Assembly: GCA_027485235.1 (NCBI GenBank)
Contig: JAIXRJ010000046.1
Span: forward strand, 1 to 64,000
Reading direction: 5' to 3'
DNA length: 64,000 nucleotides
Source of the DNA: Comamonadaceae bacterium
Lineage (GTDB): Bacteria > Pseudomonadota > Gammaproteobacteria > Burkholderiales > Burkholderiaceae_C
Each line of letters starts with the position of its first letter. Position 1 is the first letter of the stretch. Positions 8,952-17,189 of the stretch are shown here, one piece after another. The notes under the pieces are model-generated. The model worked only from the letters and a program-made list of their open reading frames with translations. It did not search any database and was not told the DNA's origin. Made by a program: the position numbers and the translations under genes.

Positions 8952-10051
8952 GTCGGATCTGCCTGGGCTTGCAAGAAGGTGCGCAGGACTTGCGCCGCCG
9001 CGGCCGGCTCGGTGCCGAGTTCGAGTCGGTACGTCGGCACGGTTCGCACCAGACTGGCCACCTTGGCCAGGGTGCTCGATTCGCGACCCCTCAGCAAAAA
9101 TACGGTGGGTGGTGCGATGGCCCTGAGCAGCGCCGAGGCTGGCTGCGGCATGATCCTGGTCGAATCGGCGCCCGTGATGACGCACTGCACCAGCCCGGCC
9201 AGCGGCGCCTGCAGGGCCAGGCCCTGCGGTTCGACGTCGCTGTAACGCACCAGCCGCTTTTTGCCGCATGGCCACCAGGGGGCCGCCAGCAAGCGGGATG
9301 GGATCGCAATGGCACCTTCTGGCTCGAGTTTGAGCGCGTCATAAAGCGCGTGCGCATACCAGCCCTCTGTGGCCCGCTCGGCCAGCACCAAGTCGTCACC
9401 GCACACCTGCATGCCAACCTCAAAACAGGCGGCCACCGTGGTCGACTTGCCCGAGCCGCCAGGACCTACCAGCATCAGCGCGCGCCCGGCATCCACCACC
9501 ACGCCGCCGTGCAGCATGGACACGGGCTGATCCGATAAGAACCAATTGATCAGGGTTTTGAAAGGCGCGGCAGCCTCCCAAAACGGCACGTCCTGCGCAT
9601 CGGCCAGCCACAACAATGCCTCACCTGCTGCATGGTCCAGGATGAGCCAGAAGCGACGGTCGTGGTCATAAAACGCGCTGATCGATCCCTGTGGGCAAAG
9701 ATGCAAGCGCTCGAGATGGCGCTCGTCGGTGTGCGGCAGGTTCCACGGCGGGGGCGCCTGAGCCGAGATGGTCGAGCCGCACAAGACGTGAACGGTCAAG
9801 TCAGCTTGCCTGGATTCTGGACCGGTCTCATGCGGCAACATGCAGTGCGTCAGCCAGCGTCCTAGGGCAGCATCGTTGGCGCGCACCTCGCACGCCAGGG
9901 GGCCCATGCGGTGCGCGGAATGGTGGGACAGTGCACCCGCCACGAGCGCGATACCTTGTCGCAGAAGGGCCTTCAGTGCCTGCGTCGACTGCTCATGCGC
10001 ACCCACCAGATCGACCGACGCAGCAGCAAGCCCTTGCACGTCAGGCGACAT
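8948..10051 (-). CDS. HPr-kinase-like serine kinase (P-loop protein)
   Basis: From the ATG at 10051 the protein has 367 residues. The C-terminal half follows the HPr kinase layout: MLHGG with a conserved His at 181, Walker A GPGGSGKST at 196-204 and CGDD at 218-220 in the place of the second acidic motif. The N-terminal half (1-150) has no domain I recognise. An earlier ATG at 10093 is in frame, but the later one has a GGCGGGA site at proper distance and overlaps the PqqD-like gene by only 11 bases. Relatives in RiPP clusters phosphorylate precursor peptides, for example on a C-terminal Ser in some lasso peptide pathways. Real HPr phosphorylation is unlikely, because the protein is outside the ptsH/hprK context. 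Confidence 0.8.
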   Translation of the reverse strand: MSPDVQGLAAASVDLVGAHEQSTQALKALLRQGIALVAGALSHHSAHRMGPLACEVRANDAALGRWLTHCMLPHETGPESRQADLTVHVLCGSTISAQAPPPWNLPHTDERHLERLHLCPQGSISAFYDHDRRFWLILDHAAGEALLWLADAQDVPFWEAAAPFKTLINWFLSDQPVSMLHGGVVVDAGRALMLVGPGGSGKSTTVAACFEVGMQVCGDDLVLAERATEGWYAHALYDALKLEPEGAIAIPSRLLAAPWWPCGKKRLVRYSDVEPQGLALQAPLAGLVQCVITGADSTRIMPQPASALLRAIAPPTVFLLRGRESSTLAKVASLVRTVPTYRLELGTEPAAAAQVLRTFLQAQADPT

Positions 10052-10469
10052 CCGGAAATCCCGCCGGGCGCATCGGCCAGCCGCCCGCGGCATCCACTTC
10101 GTGGACCGGATCGATCGCTATCAGTTCGGCGAGGTCGGAAAAAACTTGCAGTACCGGCGCCTGAAAATGGCTTGAAGCAAAGATCAGCGGCGACAGCGTT
10201 GTGCTGTCGACCTGTGGCGCGCTCACGAGCAGTCCGTGCGCCTGCATCTGTGCCATCGTGTTCTGCAATGCCTCTGGATCGGCCCCCTGAAGGCTGCGCA
10301 TCATCGCGGCCACAACAGCCTCAGGCTCACGAGCCGGTGTGAATGAGCGCCAAAGCTCAGCAGCCGTGCCCGCCAGACTGAAATAAAGCCCGTTCTCGAC
10401 GTCGATCAGAACGGTTTCACCATCGAACTCCTCGGCAAAAACGCGTGTGTTGGCTTGAAGGAAATCCAT
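10041..10469 (-). CDS. PqqD-like peptide-binding protein with a substrate-like C-terminal tail
   Basis: Residues 1-87 form a PqqD/RRE-type domain: LIDVENGLYFSLAGTAAELW is the hallmark strand and helix, followed by a winged-helix half ending LQAHGLLV-like. Residues 88-142 form an extra tail absent from plain PqqD. It contains APVLQVFSDLAELIAID and the acidic HEVDAAGGWP stretch, then a Pro-rich end. The layout PxLxxF-x-DLxxL recalls leader motifs of lasso-type precursor peptides that bind RRE domains. It is the first gene of the five-gene operon. No separate precursor gene is visible upstream, so the tail itself may be the substrate (inference). The ribosome binding site is weak. Confidence 0.8.
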   Translation of the reverse strand: MDFLQANTRVFAEEFDGETVLIDVENGLYFSLAGTAAELWRSFTPAREPEAVVAAMMRSLQGADPEALQNTMAQMQAHGLLVSAPQVDSTTLSPLIFASSHFQAPVLQVFSDLAELIAIDPVHEVDAAGGWPMRPAGFPDVA

Positions 10470-10549
10470 CGTTACTTTGATTAATGCCGTAATGCGTGGT
10501 CTGGGGTTAAATTCAAAAGAGCAATCGTCTTGCTGTGTAGATGAAAAAA

Positions 10550-10555
10550 ATTATA
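10550..10555 (-). promoter_or_regulatory. Probable -10 element of the PqqD-kinase-glycosyltransferase operon
   Basis: On the minus strand a perfect TATAAT lies about 80 bases upstream of the PqqD-like gene start. No convincing -35 hexamer is seen at 16-18 bases spacing. It is the only good candidate between the operon and the integrase remnant. Confidence 0.4.
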
Positions 10556-10576
10556 CGGGACTCCGGGTACAGCAAG

Positions 10577-11177
10577 TTAGGGCTTGAGTGCTCACTTCAG
10601 GACCGGCACAGGGTTTGTTCGATGCGTCCTGTTTGTAATGCGTAACGGAAGACCTGCCCGGCCATTTGCTGCAAGTCTTGTGCTGTGCTCAATAGCCCTT
10701 TGGTCTTCAACTTGTGCAGTTCGCTCAATGCGTCTTTTGCTTTGAGGGCGGCGATAGCCTTGTCGCCATGCGTTGGGAAAGGGTGAAGCGCATTCTTGCG
10801 TAAGCACTTGCTTGCGTGAGCCTCGCTCCATCCACCAGCCTTCACGCCGTGATACTCGTGGGCCAGGGTTTCACAGGTGTTGGCTGCCGCCTGTTTCGCA
10901 GCCTTTTTTTCTTCCTGCTTCGCGGTGCTGGGTTCTACCCCCTTTTGCCAAAATCTCTTTTGCTTTATCCCTGCCCGCGCGAAACTCCTTGAGGGACACG
11001 ACTGGGCAGGTGCCGAGGGACAGCGTCTTTTGCTTGCCGTGCATCCCTTAGTTCATGCGCAATTTTCCCAGATGCCGTCGCGTAAAGGTAAAGCCCTCCA
11101 CCATCGCTGTGCTTGTCGCCTGCGGATTTGCCGATGTGTTGTGTGCCGTTTTTGATGAAGGTGTCGTTCAGTGCCAC
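10577..11177 (-). pseudogene. Tyrosine-type site-specific integrase (P4-like), truncated and frameshifted
   Basis: Pieces of one integrase are spread over several frames. The start MALNDTFIK and SDGGGLYL are the arm-binding N-terminal domain. Then come fragments reading GKQKTLSLGT, VSLKEFRAGRDKAKEIL and PSTAKQEEKKAAKQAAANT. The core-binding domain follows with KAGGWSEAHASKCLRKNALH and AQDLQQMAGQVFRYALQTGR. Several frameshifts and stops separate the fragments, and all of the C-terminal catalytic domain with the Arg-His-Arg-Tyr residues is missing. The gene points away from the adjacent tRNA-Gly gene, whose 3' end is about 190 bases from the integrase start. This is the usual arrangement for an element inserted in a tRNA gene. 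It cannot be active. Confidence 0.87.
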
Positions 11178-11297
11178 ATTTCCACCCTTGTTTGTAAAAA
11201 TCAGGGTTGTGGGTAGAGGGTTGATGCCATTGGATACCAGCTTTTATACCAACAAGCCGTCGGTGTGTCCTGCGACGTGGTGCAGTGACATGAGGTA

Positions 11298-11331
11298 ACA
11301 AAAAACCCGCTCTGCTAGAAGGCAGACGGGT
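11298..11331 (-). terminator. Rho-independent terminator of tRNA-Gly
   Basis: On the minus strand the stem CCCGTCTGC pairs with GCAGAGCGGG around a short loop and is followed by six T residues. It sits about 35 bases beyond the tRNA 3' end. Confidence 0.75.
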
Positions 11332-11365
11332 CGTGATACTTCGTGATGAGGTCTGACTTGACCTT

Positions 11366-11440
11366 TTGGAGCGGGTGATGGGAATCGAACCCACGTTGTT
11401 TGCTTGGGAAGCAAGAGTCCTACCATTGAACGACACCCGC
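11366..11440 (-). tRNA. tRNA-Gly (anticodon CCC)
   Basis: The 75-nucleotide gene folds into a full cloverleaf. The acceptor stem is GCGGGTG/CACCCGC, the D arm contains GTTCAATGGTAGGAC, the anticodon loop is TTCCCAA, the T arm contains GGTTCGATTCC, and CCA is encoded. The CCC anticodon reads GGG codons. A decayed integrase gene begins about 190 bases from the 3' end, so this tRNA probably served as an integration site. Confidence 0.95.
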
Positions 11441-11449
11441 GAGCCCTAG

Positions 11450-11455
11450 ATTGTA
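11450..11455 (-). promoter_or_regulatory. Probable -10 element of tRNA-Gly
   Basis: TACAAT on the minus strand ends ten bases before the tRNA 5' end, at the distance expected for a stable-RNA promoter. A -35 element is not obvious. Confidence 0.4.
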
Positions 11456-11591
11456 CGTTGCGTCGGTTCAGGCGGTTGTGCGGCAGCCAGTCTCACGGGT
11501 GACGAATTTGAGGCCTTCATCGCGCTTACCCGGTGGACGAGCCATGCAGCTTCGCTTAAGTTGGTGTTTTTTCCCATGAAGGTGGTTCATC

Positions 11592-12623
11592 ATGCTCAAC
11601 AAAGATCAGTGTGCCGTGTCGGTGGTCGAATCGCGCAGTGCGCGGCGACGTCAAACCCTTCAGGGGATGGCCGGAATTTTGGCCGCCATGGGTGCTCCTG
11701 CGCTCATGAGCAGCAAGGTTTGGGCGCAGAGCGCATTTCCCAACAAGGCCATCACATTGATCGCGCCTTGGCCGCCGGGTGGCAGCAGCGATGCCGTCAT
11801 GCGGGCTTTTGCCGAAAGTGCCTCCCGCTCATTGGGCGTGTCGGTGATTGTGGAAAACCGCCCTGGCGCCGGGGGCACCTTGGGCGCCACAGCCATGGTC
11901 AACGCTCGGCCTGACGGCTACTTGCTCACGCAATTGCCGCTGGGTGTTTACCGCTTGCCGCACATGCAAAAGATGGCGTTTGACCCGGTCAAGGACTTGA
12001 CCCACATCGCTTGCCTGACCGGCTACACCTTTGGCTTGGTGGCGACCATGGATGCGCCCTTCAAGACGCTCAAAGAGATGGTGGCTTATGCCAAGGCCAA
12101 TCCGGGCAAGGTCGAGTACGGCAGCACCGGCACCGGCACCACGCCTCACTTGGCCATCGAGGAGTTTTCGCAAAAAGCAGGCATCGAGCTCAACCACATT
12201 CCCTACAAAGGCTCGGCCGAGTTGATGCAGGCGATTTTGGGTGGGCACATTCGCGTGATGAGTGGCACCACCGAATTTGCACCGCTGGTCAAAGAAGGCA
12301 AGCTGCGTTTGCTGGCCACCCTGGGGCGCAACCGCACCAAAGCGTTTCCGGACATTTCCACCGTCAAGGAAAGCGGCTGGGACACGATCACCGAGTCGCC
12401 GTTCGGCATTGGCGGCCCCAAGGGCATGGACCCGGCCGTGGTGCGTGTGCTGCACGACGCTTTCAAGAAAACACTGGAAGACCCCAAGGTGCTGGAAGCG
12501 TTGGACCGGTTCTTCCAACCCGTGATTTACATGGGCACGGAGGAGTACACCCGCTACGCTGCCCGCACATTTGAGGCCGAACGCAGCACCATTGAGCGTT
12601 TGGGTTTGGCCAAAAAATCATGA
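11592..12623 (+). CDS. Bug-family extracytoplasmic solute receptor (tripartite tricarboxylate transporter receptor type)
   Basis: The 343-residue protein begins with a twin-Arg-like signal region (RRRQTLQGM followed by a hydrophobic stretch, probable cleavage after VWAQ). The mature part shows the family marks: FPNKAITLIAPWPPGG near the N-terminus, VENRPGAGG, GSTGTGTTPH and a late FPDI motif. Bug receptors bind small carboxylates or related compounds in the periplasm. Most have no linked TctA/TctB permease, and none is seen here either, so the ligand cannot be inferred. The gene stands alone, with a double hairpin behind it. An AAGGTGG site lies upstream of the ATG. Confidence 0.92.
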   Translation: MLNKDQCAVSVVESRSARRRQTLQGMAGILAAMGAPALMSSKVWAQSAFPNKAITLIAPWPPGGSSDAVMRAFAESASRSLGVSVIVENRPGAGGTLGATAMVNARPDGYLLTQLPLGVYRLPHMQKMAFDPVKDLTHIACLTGYTFGLVATMDAPFKTLKEMVAYAKANPGKVEYGSTGTGTTPHLAIEEFSQKAGIELNHIPYKGSAELMQAILGGHIRVMSGTTEFAPLVKEGKLRLLATLGRNRTKAFPDISTVKESGWDTITESPFGIGGPKGMDPAVVRVLHDAFKKTLEDPKVLEALDRFFQPVIYMGTEEYTRYAARTFEAERSTIERLGLAKKS

Positions 12624-12628
12624 AAAAA

Positions 12629-12690
12629 GGCACCCAAGGGTGCCTTGAATGTGATGCATCAAAAGCCGTCCGCCTGGCGGGCGGCTTTTT
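12629..12690. terminator. Double hairpin terminator between convergent genes
   Basis: A first hairpin (GGCACCC/GGGTGCC, 12629-12644) lies five bases after the Bug receptor stop. A second, stronger one (GCCGTCCG with CGGGCGGC, 12665-12685) is followed by TTTTT on the plus strand and preceded by AAAA, so it can stop transcription from both sides. It separates the Bug receptor gene from gabD. Confidence 0.82.
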
Positions 12691-12702
12691 CGTTGGAGAC
12701 AG

Positions 12703-14184
12703 TCATTTCAGGATGTCGCCCATACAGAGGAATTTGATCTCCACATAGTCTTCAATGCCGTGGCTGGAGCCTTCGCGGCCCAAGCCCGACTGTTTGACGC
12801 CGCCAAAGGGCACGTGTTCGGTGGCCAAAATGCCCACGTTGATGCCCACCATGCCGTATTCCAGCGCTTCGCTCACGCGAAAGATGCGCCCCACGTCGCG
12901 GCTGTAGAAATAGCTGGCCAGACCAAACTCGGTGTTGTTGGCCGCATCAATCGCTTCCTGTTCGGTCTTGAATTTGAAAATCGGTGCGAAGGGTCCAAAG
13001 GTCTCTTCTTTGGCGCAGACCATGTCGGCGGTCGCATCGGCGATCACGGTGGGCTCAAAGAATTGGCCCTTCAGGCGCTTGCCGCCCACCACAACCCGGC
13101 CGCCTTTGGCGATGGCGTCTTTCACGTGGCGTTCAACTTTCTCCAGCGCAGCAGGCTCGATCAGCGGGCCTTGGTTCACGCCATCGGCAAAGCCGTTGCC
13201 CACTTTGGCAGTGGTCTGGACTTTCGCGGCGAACTTTTGCACAAACGCTTCGTACACGGCTTCTTGCACGTAAATGCGGTTGGAGCACACGCAGGTCTGG
13301 CCCGCGTTGCGGTACTTGCTGGCGAAGGCCCCTTCGACAGCGCTGTCGATGTCAGCGTCTTCGAACACGATGAAGGGGGCGTTACCGCCCAGTTCAAGCG
13401 ACATTTTTTTCACGGTGGGGGCCGATTGCGCCATCAGGATGCGGCCGACTTCGGTGGAGCCGGTGAAGCTGATGTGGCGCACCACGTCGCTGGCGCACAG
13501 CACTTTGCCCACGGCAATCGAGTTGTCGCTGTCGGCGGTGACCATGTTGAGCACGCCTGCCGGGATGCCCGCACGGATGGCCAACTCGGCCGCGGCCAAG
13601 GCGGTGAGCGGCGTCAGCTCTGCGGGCTTGATGATGACGGGGCAACCCGCAGCCAAGGCGGGTGCGACTTTGCGCGTGATCATCGCCAGCGGAAAGTTCC
13701 ACGGCGTGATGGCCGCGCACACACCAATGGGTTGCTTCAGCACCAAGAGGCGACGGTTGTTGTCAAACTGGGGCAGGGTCTCGCCGTTGATGCGTTTAGC
13801 TTCTTCGGCAAACCACTCGACAAAGCTGGCACCGTAGGCCACTTCGCCTTTGGCCTCGGGCAAGGGCTTGCCTTGCTCGGCGGTCATGATGCGGCCCAAA
13901 TCGTCTTGGTTGGCCATCAGCAGGTCGTACCACTTGCGCAGGATGATGCTGCGCTCTTTGGCGGTTTTGGCTTTCCAGGCGGGCCAGGCAGCGTTGGCGG
14001 CGGCAATGGCTTGTTCGGCTTCGACTGGCCCGAGGTTGGCCACATTCGCCAGGTGCATGCCAGTGGCCGGGTCGGTCACGGCAAAACGGCTGCTGCCGGC
14101 CACCCATTGGCCGTTGATCAGGGCGTCGGTCTTGAGCAGGCTGGGGTCGTTCAGCTGGGCGAGGGGCGAGGTCTTCATGTCCAT
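12703..14184 (-). CDS. gabD: Succinate-semialdehyde dehydrogenase (NADP-type)
   Basis: The 493-residue aldehyde dehydrogenase oxidises succinate semialdehyde to succinate, the last step of GABA degradation, in the cytosol. The sequence shows the coenzyme loop ITPWNFPLAM (about 159-168), FTGSTEVG (about 240-247), the general base Glu264 in MSLELGGNAPF and the nucleophile Cys298 in NAGQTCVCSNR. The double Cys two residues apart is typical of the GabD subfamily. No gabT or GABA permease is adjacent. A closely related semialdehyde substrate such as glutarate semialdehyde remains possible. The start is the ATG at 14184, shortly before the MKTSPLAQL sequence. Confidence 0.9.
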   Translation of the reverse strand: MDMKTSPLAQLNDPSLLKTDALINGQWVAGSSRFAVTDPATGMHLANVANLGPVEAEQAIAAANAAWPAWKAKTAKERSIILRKWYDLLMANQDDLGRIMTAEQGKPLPEAKGEVAYGASFVEWFAEEAKRINGETLPQFDNNRRLLVLKQPIGVCAAITPWNFPLAMITRKVAPALAAGCPVIIKPAELTPLTALAAAELAIRAGIPAGVLNMVTADSDNSIAVGKVLCASDVVRHISFTGSTEVGRILMAQSAPTVKKMSLELGGNAPFIVFEDADIDSAVEGAFASKYRNAGQTCVCSNRIYVQEAVYEAFVQKFAAKVQTTAKVGNGFADGVNQGPLIEPAALEKVERHVKDAIAKGGRVVVGGKRLKGQFFEPTVIADATADMVCAKEETFGPFAPIFKFKTEQEAIDAANNTEFGLASYFYSRDVGRIFRVSEALEYGMVGINVGILATEHVPFGGVKQSGLGREGSSHGIEDYVEIKFLCMGDILK

Positions 14185-14318
14185 CGAAATTTCCTGAAAC
14201 TGTTGGTTTTGTTGCGTGAATGGTCAGATGGTTTGAAGCATAGCGCAGGCTTTGGGGCCTGTCTGTCACCCCAACGCTCAGCCCCAAGGCGACGGCCTAA
14301 GGCACCGAGGCGCAAACT

Positions 14319-14324
14319 TATAAT
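14319..14324 (+). promoter_or_regulatory. Probable -10 element of alaS
   Basis: A perfect TATAAT lies 30 bases upstream of the preferred alaS ATG, in the 170-base gap between the divergent gabD and alaS genes. No good -35 is seen. Confidence 0.45.
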
Positions 14325-14354
14325 TCACGGTTGCATTTGAAAGCTGTCAAAACC

Positions 14355-17006
14355 ATGAGCTCCTCCGTCATTTCCGTTGCCGACGTCCGCAAGACCTTTT
14401 TGGATTTTTTTGAGTCCAAGGGCCACACCGTGGTGGCGTCCAGCCCCTTGGTGCCGGGCAACGACCCCACCTTGATGTTCACCAACTCGGGCATGGTCCA
14501 GTTCAAGGACGTGTTTTTGGGTTCGGACAAGCGTTCTTATGTGCGCGCCGCTTCGGTTCAGGCCTGTCTTCGGGCGGGGGGCAAGCACAACGATCTGGAA
14601 AACGTGGGCTACACCGCACGCCACCACACTTTCTTTGAGATGCTGGGCAACTGGTCGTTTGGTGACTATTTCAAGCGCGAATCGCTGGAGTGGGCGTGGG
14701 AGCTGCTGACTCAGGTCTACAAACTGCCCGCCGACAAGTTGTACGCCACGGTGTACATGGAAGATGACGAAGCCCATGCCATTTGGGAAGGCATTTTTGT
14801 CAAAGCCGGCTGGACGCCTGAGCGCATCAAGCACGAGAACCGCATCATCCGCATTGGCGATAACAAAGGCGGCCGTTACAAGTCAGACAACTTCTGGATG
14901 ATGGCCGATACCGGTCCTTGCGGTCCTTGCTCCGAGATCTTTTACGACCACGGCGCCCACATTCCCGGCGGCCCACCCGGTAGCCCCGATGAAGACGGTG
15001 ACCGCTTCATCGAAATCTGGAACAACGTGTTCATGCAGTTCAACATGGACGAAACCGGCGCCGTTACGCCGCTGCCCGCGCCTTGCGTGGACACCGGCAT
15101 GGGCCTGGAGCGCCTGGCTGCCATCTTGCAGCACGTTCACAGCAACTATGAGATCGACATTTTTGACGCGCTGATCAAGGCCGCATCGCGCGAAACCGGC
15201 TGCACCGACCTGAACAACAAGTCGTTGCGCGTGATCGCCGACCACATTCGCGCCACTTCCTTCTTGGTGAGCGATGGCGTGGTGCCGAGCAACGAAGGCC
15301 GCGGCTATGTGCAGCGCCGCATCGTGCGCCGCGCCATTCGCCACGGTTATTTGCTGGGCCAAAAGACCCCGTTCTTCCACAAGCTGGTGCCCGATCTGGT
15401 CAAGCTCATGGGCGCGGCGTACCCCCACATGGCCGATCAGGCCGATCGCATTGCCGACATCTTGCGCATCGAAGAAGAGCGCTTTTTTGAAACGCTGCAA
15501 AGCGGCATGCAGATTCTGGACGCGGCCTTGGAAGGCGGCGTGAAAGTGCTGCCCGGCGAAGTGGCCTTCAAGCTGCACGACACCTACGGCTTCCCGCTTG
15601 ATTTGTCAGCCGACGTTTGCCGCGAGCGCGGCCTCAGTGTGGACGAAGCCGGTTTTGCCACCGCCATGGAAAAGCAAAAGGCCCAGGCCCGCGCAGCGGG
15701 CAAGTTCAAGATGGACAAGGCGCTCGATTACACCGGCGCGGGCAACGACTTTGTGGGCTATGAAGACCTGACGGCCAACGCCAAAGTGTTGGCTTTGTAC
15801 GCCGACGGCAACGCTGTGACCGAACTGAAAGCCGGTCAGTCAGCCGTGGTCGTGCTGGACACGACCCCGTTCTACGCAGAATCTGGTGGCCAAGTGGGCG
15901 ACCAGGGCACGATCCACAACGCGGGCGGCCAGTTCAACGTGTTGGATACGCTCAAGATCAAGGCCGATGTGTTTGGCCACCACGGCGAAGTCAAATCCGG
16001 CAGCCTGAAGGTGGGCGATGCGGTGCAAGCCCATGTGGACTTGGGCCTGCGCGCCGCCACCGTGCGCAACCACAGCGCCACCCACTTGATGCACAGAGCC
16101 CTGCGCGAAGTGCTGGGCAGCCATGTGCAGCAAAAGGGCAGCTTGGTCAATGCCGAGCGCACCCGTTTTGACTTTGCGCACAACGCGCCCGTGACCGACG
16201 CCGAGATCCGCCAGATCGAAGCCCAAGTCAACGCCGAAATTTTGGCCAACGCCGCGGCGCAAGCGCGTGTGATGGACATCGAAAGCGCCCAGAAAACCGG
16301 CGCGATGATGCTGTTTGGCGAGAAGTACGGCGAGACTGTGCGCGTGCTCGACATCGGCTCCAGCCGTGAGCTTTGCGGTGGCACCCACGTCAAAGCCACG
16401 GGCGACATTGGTTTGTTCAAGATCGTGAGCGAAGGCGGCGTGGCTGCAGGCGTGCGACGCATTGAAGCCGTCACAGGCGCGAACGCTTTGGCTTATTTGC
16501 AGTCGCTCGAAGACACCGTGACCCAAGCCGCGGGCACGCTCAAGGCCCAACCGGCCGAGCTCAACGCCCGCATTGCGCAGGTGCTGGACCAGGTCAAGGC
16601 GCTGGAAAAAGAACTGGCCGCTGCCAAAGGCAAGCTGGCTTCCGCCCGGGGCGATGAGCTGATGACGCAAGCGGTGGACGTCAAAGGCATCAAGTTGCTG
16701 GTGGCCAAGCTCGAAGGGGCCGACGCCAAGACCTTGCGCGACACCATGGACAAGCTCAAAGACAAGATGAAAACCGCCGTGATCGTGCTCACCGCAGTGG
16801 ACGGCGACAAGGTGCAGATTGCTGCGGGCGTGACCGCCGACACCGTGGGCAAAGTCAAAGCCGGTGAGCTGGCCAGCTTTGTGGCAGGCCAGGTGGGTGG
16901 CAAAGGCGGCGGCAAGCCCGACATGGCCATGGCCGGGGGCACCAATCCTGCGGCCTTGCCAGCCGCATTGGCCGGTGTGCAAGCTTGGGTGGCTGAGCGG
17001 GTTTGA
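14355..17006 (+). CDS. alaS: Alanyl-tRNA synthetase
   Basis: The 883-residue class II synthetase charges tRNA-Ala with alanine. N-terminal catalytic motifs are intact ([42 protein letters not shown]). The editing domain has the zinc/hydrolysis motif HSATHLMH and the CGGTH motif. The C-terminal C-Ala domain ends with a Gly-rich segment ([15 protein letters not shown]). The frame is open from 14331, but the ATG at 14355 (MSSSV) matches family starts better. It is monocistronic: the next gene is convergent. Length is normal for the family. Confidence 0.97.
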   Translation: MSSSVISVADVRKTFLDFFESKGHTVVASSPLVPGNDPTLMFTNSGMVQFKDVFLGSDKRSYVRAASVQACLRAGGKHNDLENVGYTARHHTFFEMLGNWSFGDYFKRESLEWAWELLTQVYKLPADKLYATVYMEDDEAHAIWEGIFVKAGWTPERIKHENRIIRIGDNKGGRYKSDNFWMMADTGPCGPCSEIFYDHGAHIPGGPPGSPDEDGDRFIEIWNNVFMQFNMDETGAVTPLPAPCVDTGMGLERLAAILQHVHSNYEIDIFDALIKAASRETGCTDLNNKSLRVIADHIRATSFLVSDGVVPSNEGRGYVQRRIVRRAIRHGYLLGQKTPFFHKLVPDLVKLMGAAYPHMADQADRIADILRIEEERFFETLQSGMQILDAALEGGVKVLPGEVAFKLHDTYGFPLDLSADVCRERGLSVDEAGFATAMEKQKAQARAAGKFKMDKALDYTGAGNDFVGYEDLTANAKVLALYADGNAVTELKAGQSAVVVLDTTPFYAESGGQVGDQGTIHNAGGQFNVLDTLKIKADVFGHHGEVKSGSLKVGDAVQAHVDLGLRAATVRNHSATHLMHRALREVLGSHVQQKGSLVNAERTRFDFAHNAPVTDAEIRQIEAQVNAEILANAAAQARVMDIESAQKTGAMMLFGEKYGETVRVLDIGSSRELCGGTHVKATGDIGLFKIVSEGGVAAGVRRIEAVTGANALAYLQSLEDTVTQAAGTLKAQPAELNARIAQVLDQVKALEKELAAAKGKLASARGDELMTQAVDVKGIKLLVAKLEGADAKTLRDTMDKLKDKMKTAVIVLTAVDGDKVQIAAGVTADTVGKVKAGELASFVAGQVGGKGGGKPDMAMAGGTNPAALPAALAGVQAWVAERV

Positions 17007-17189
17007 TGAAGGATCAATCGCTCATTTTCTGTTTGATGGTGTTTGAATTCAGGGCATGGATTCATGGGTGTTGCGCTCAGCGCGCGATGAGAACGCTTGT
17101 GGTTTGCAGGACATCGCGCACGAGGTGCTGCCCCCACTTCACTTTCGCCCTCCCGGCCCCGTGACCGGTTGCCCCCCCCCGCGCCGGCC
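17007..17189. other. Gap between alaS and the epimerase gene
   Basis: The stretch contains a run of ten C residues (about 17172-17180) and a GGCCTCAGGCC inverted repeat close to the epimerase stop. No gene or clear terminator with a T run is present. Confidence 0.4.

Noticed and set aside
6113-10469. Lasso peptide cluster
   Set aside because: PqqD-like and HPr-kinase-like genes occur in lasso clusters, but no transglutaminase-like protease, asparagine-synthetase-like cyclase or exporter is present in the window.
12760-14340. 526-codon plus-strand frame opposite gabD
   Set aside because: Shadow of gabD; Gly/His-rich low-complexity translation and no ribosome binding site at a sensible start.
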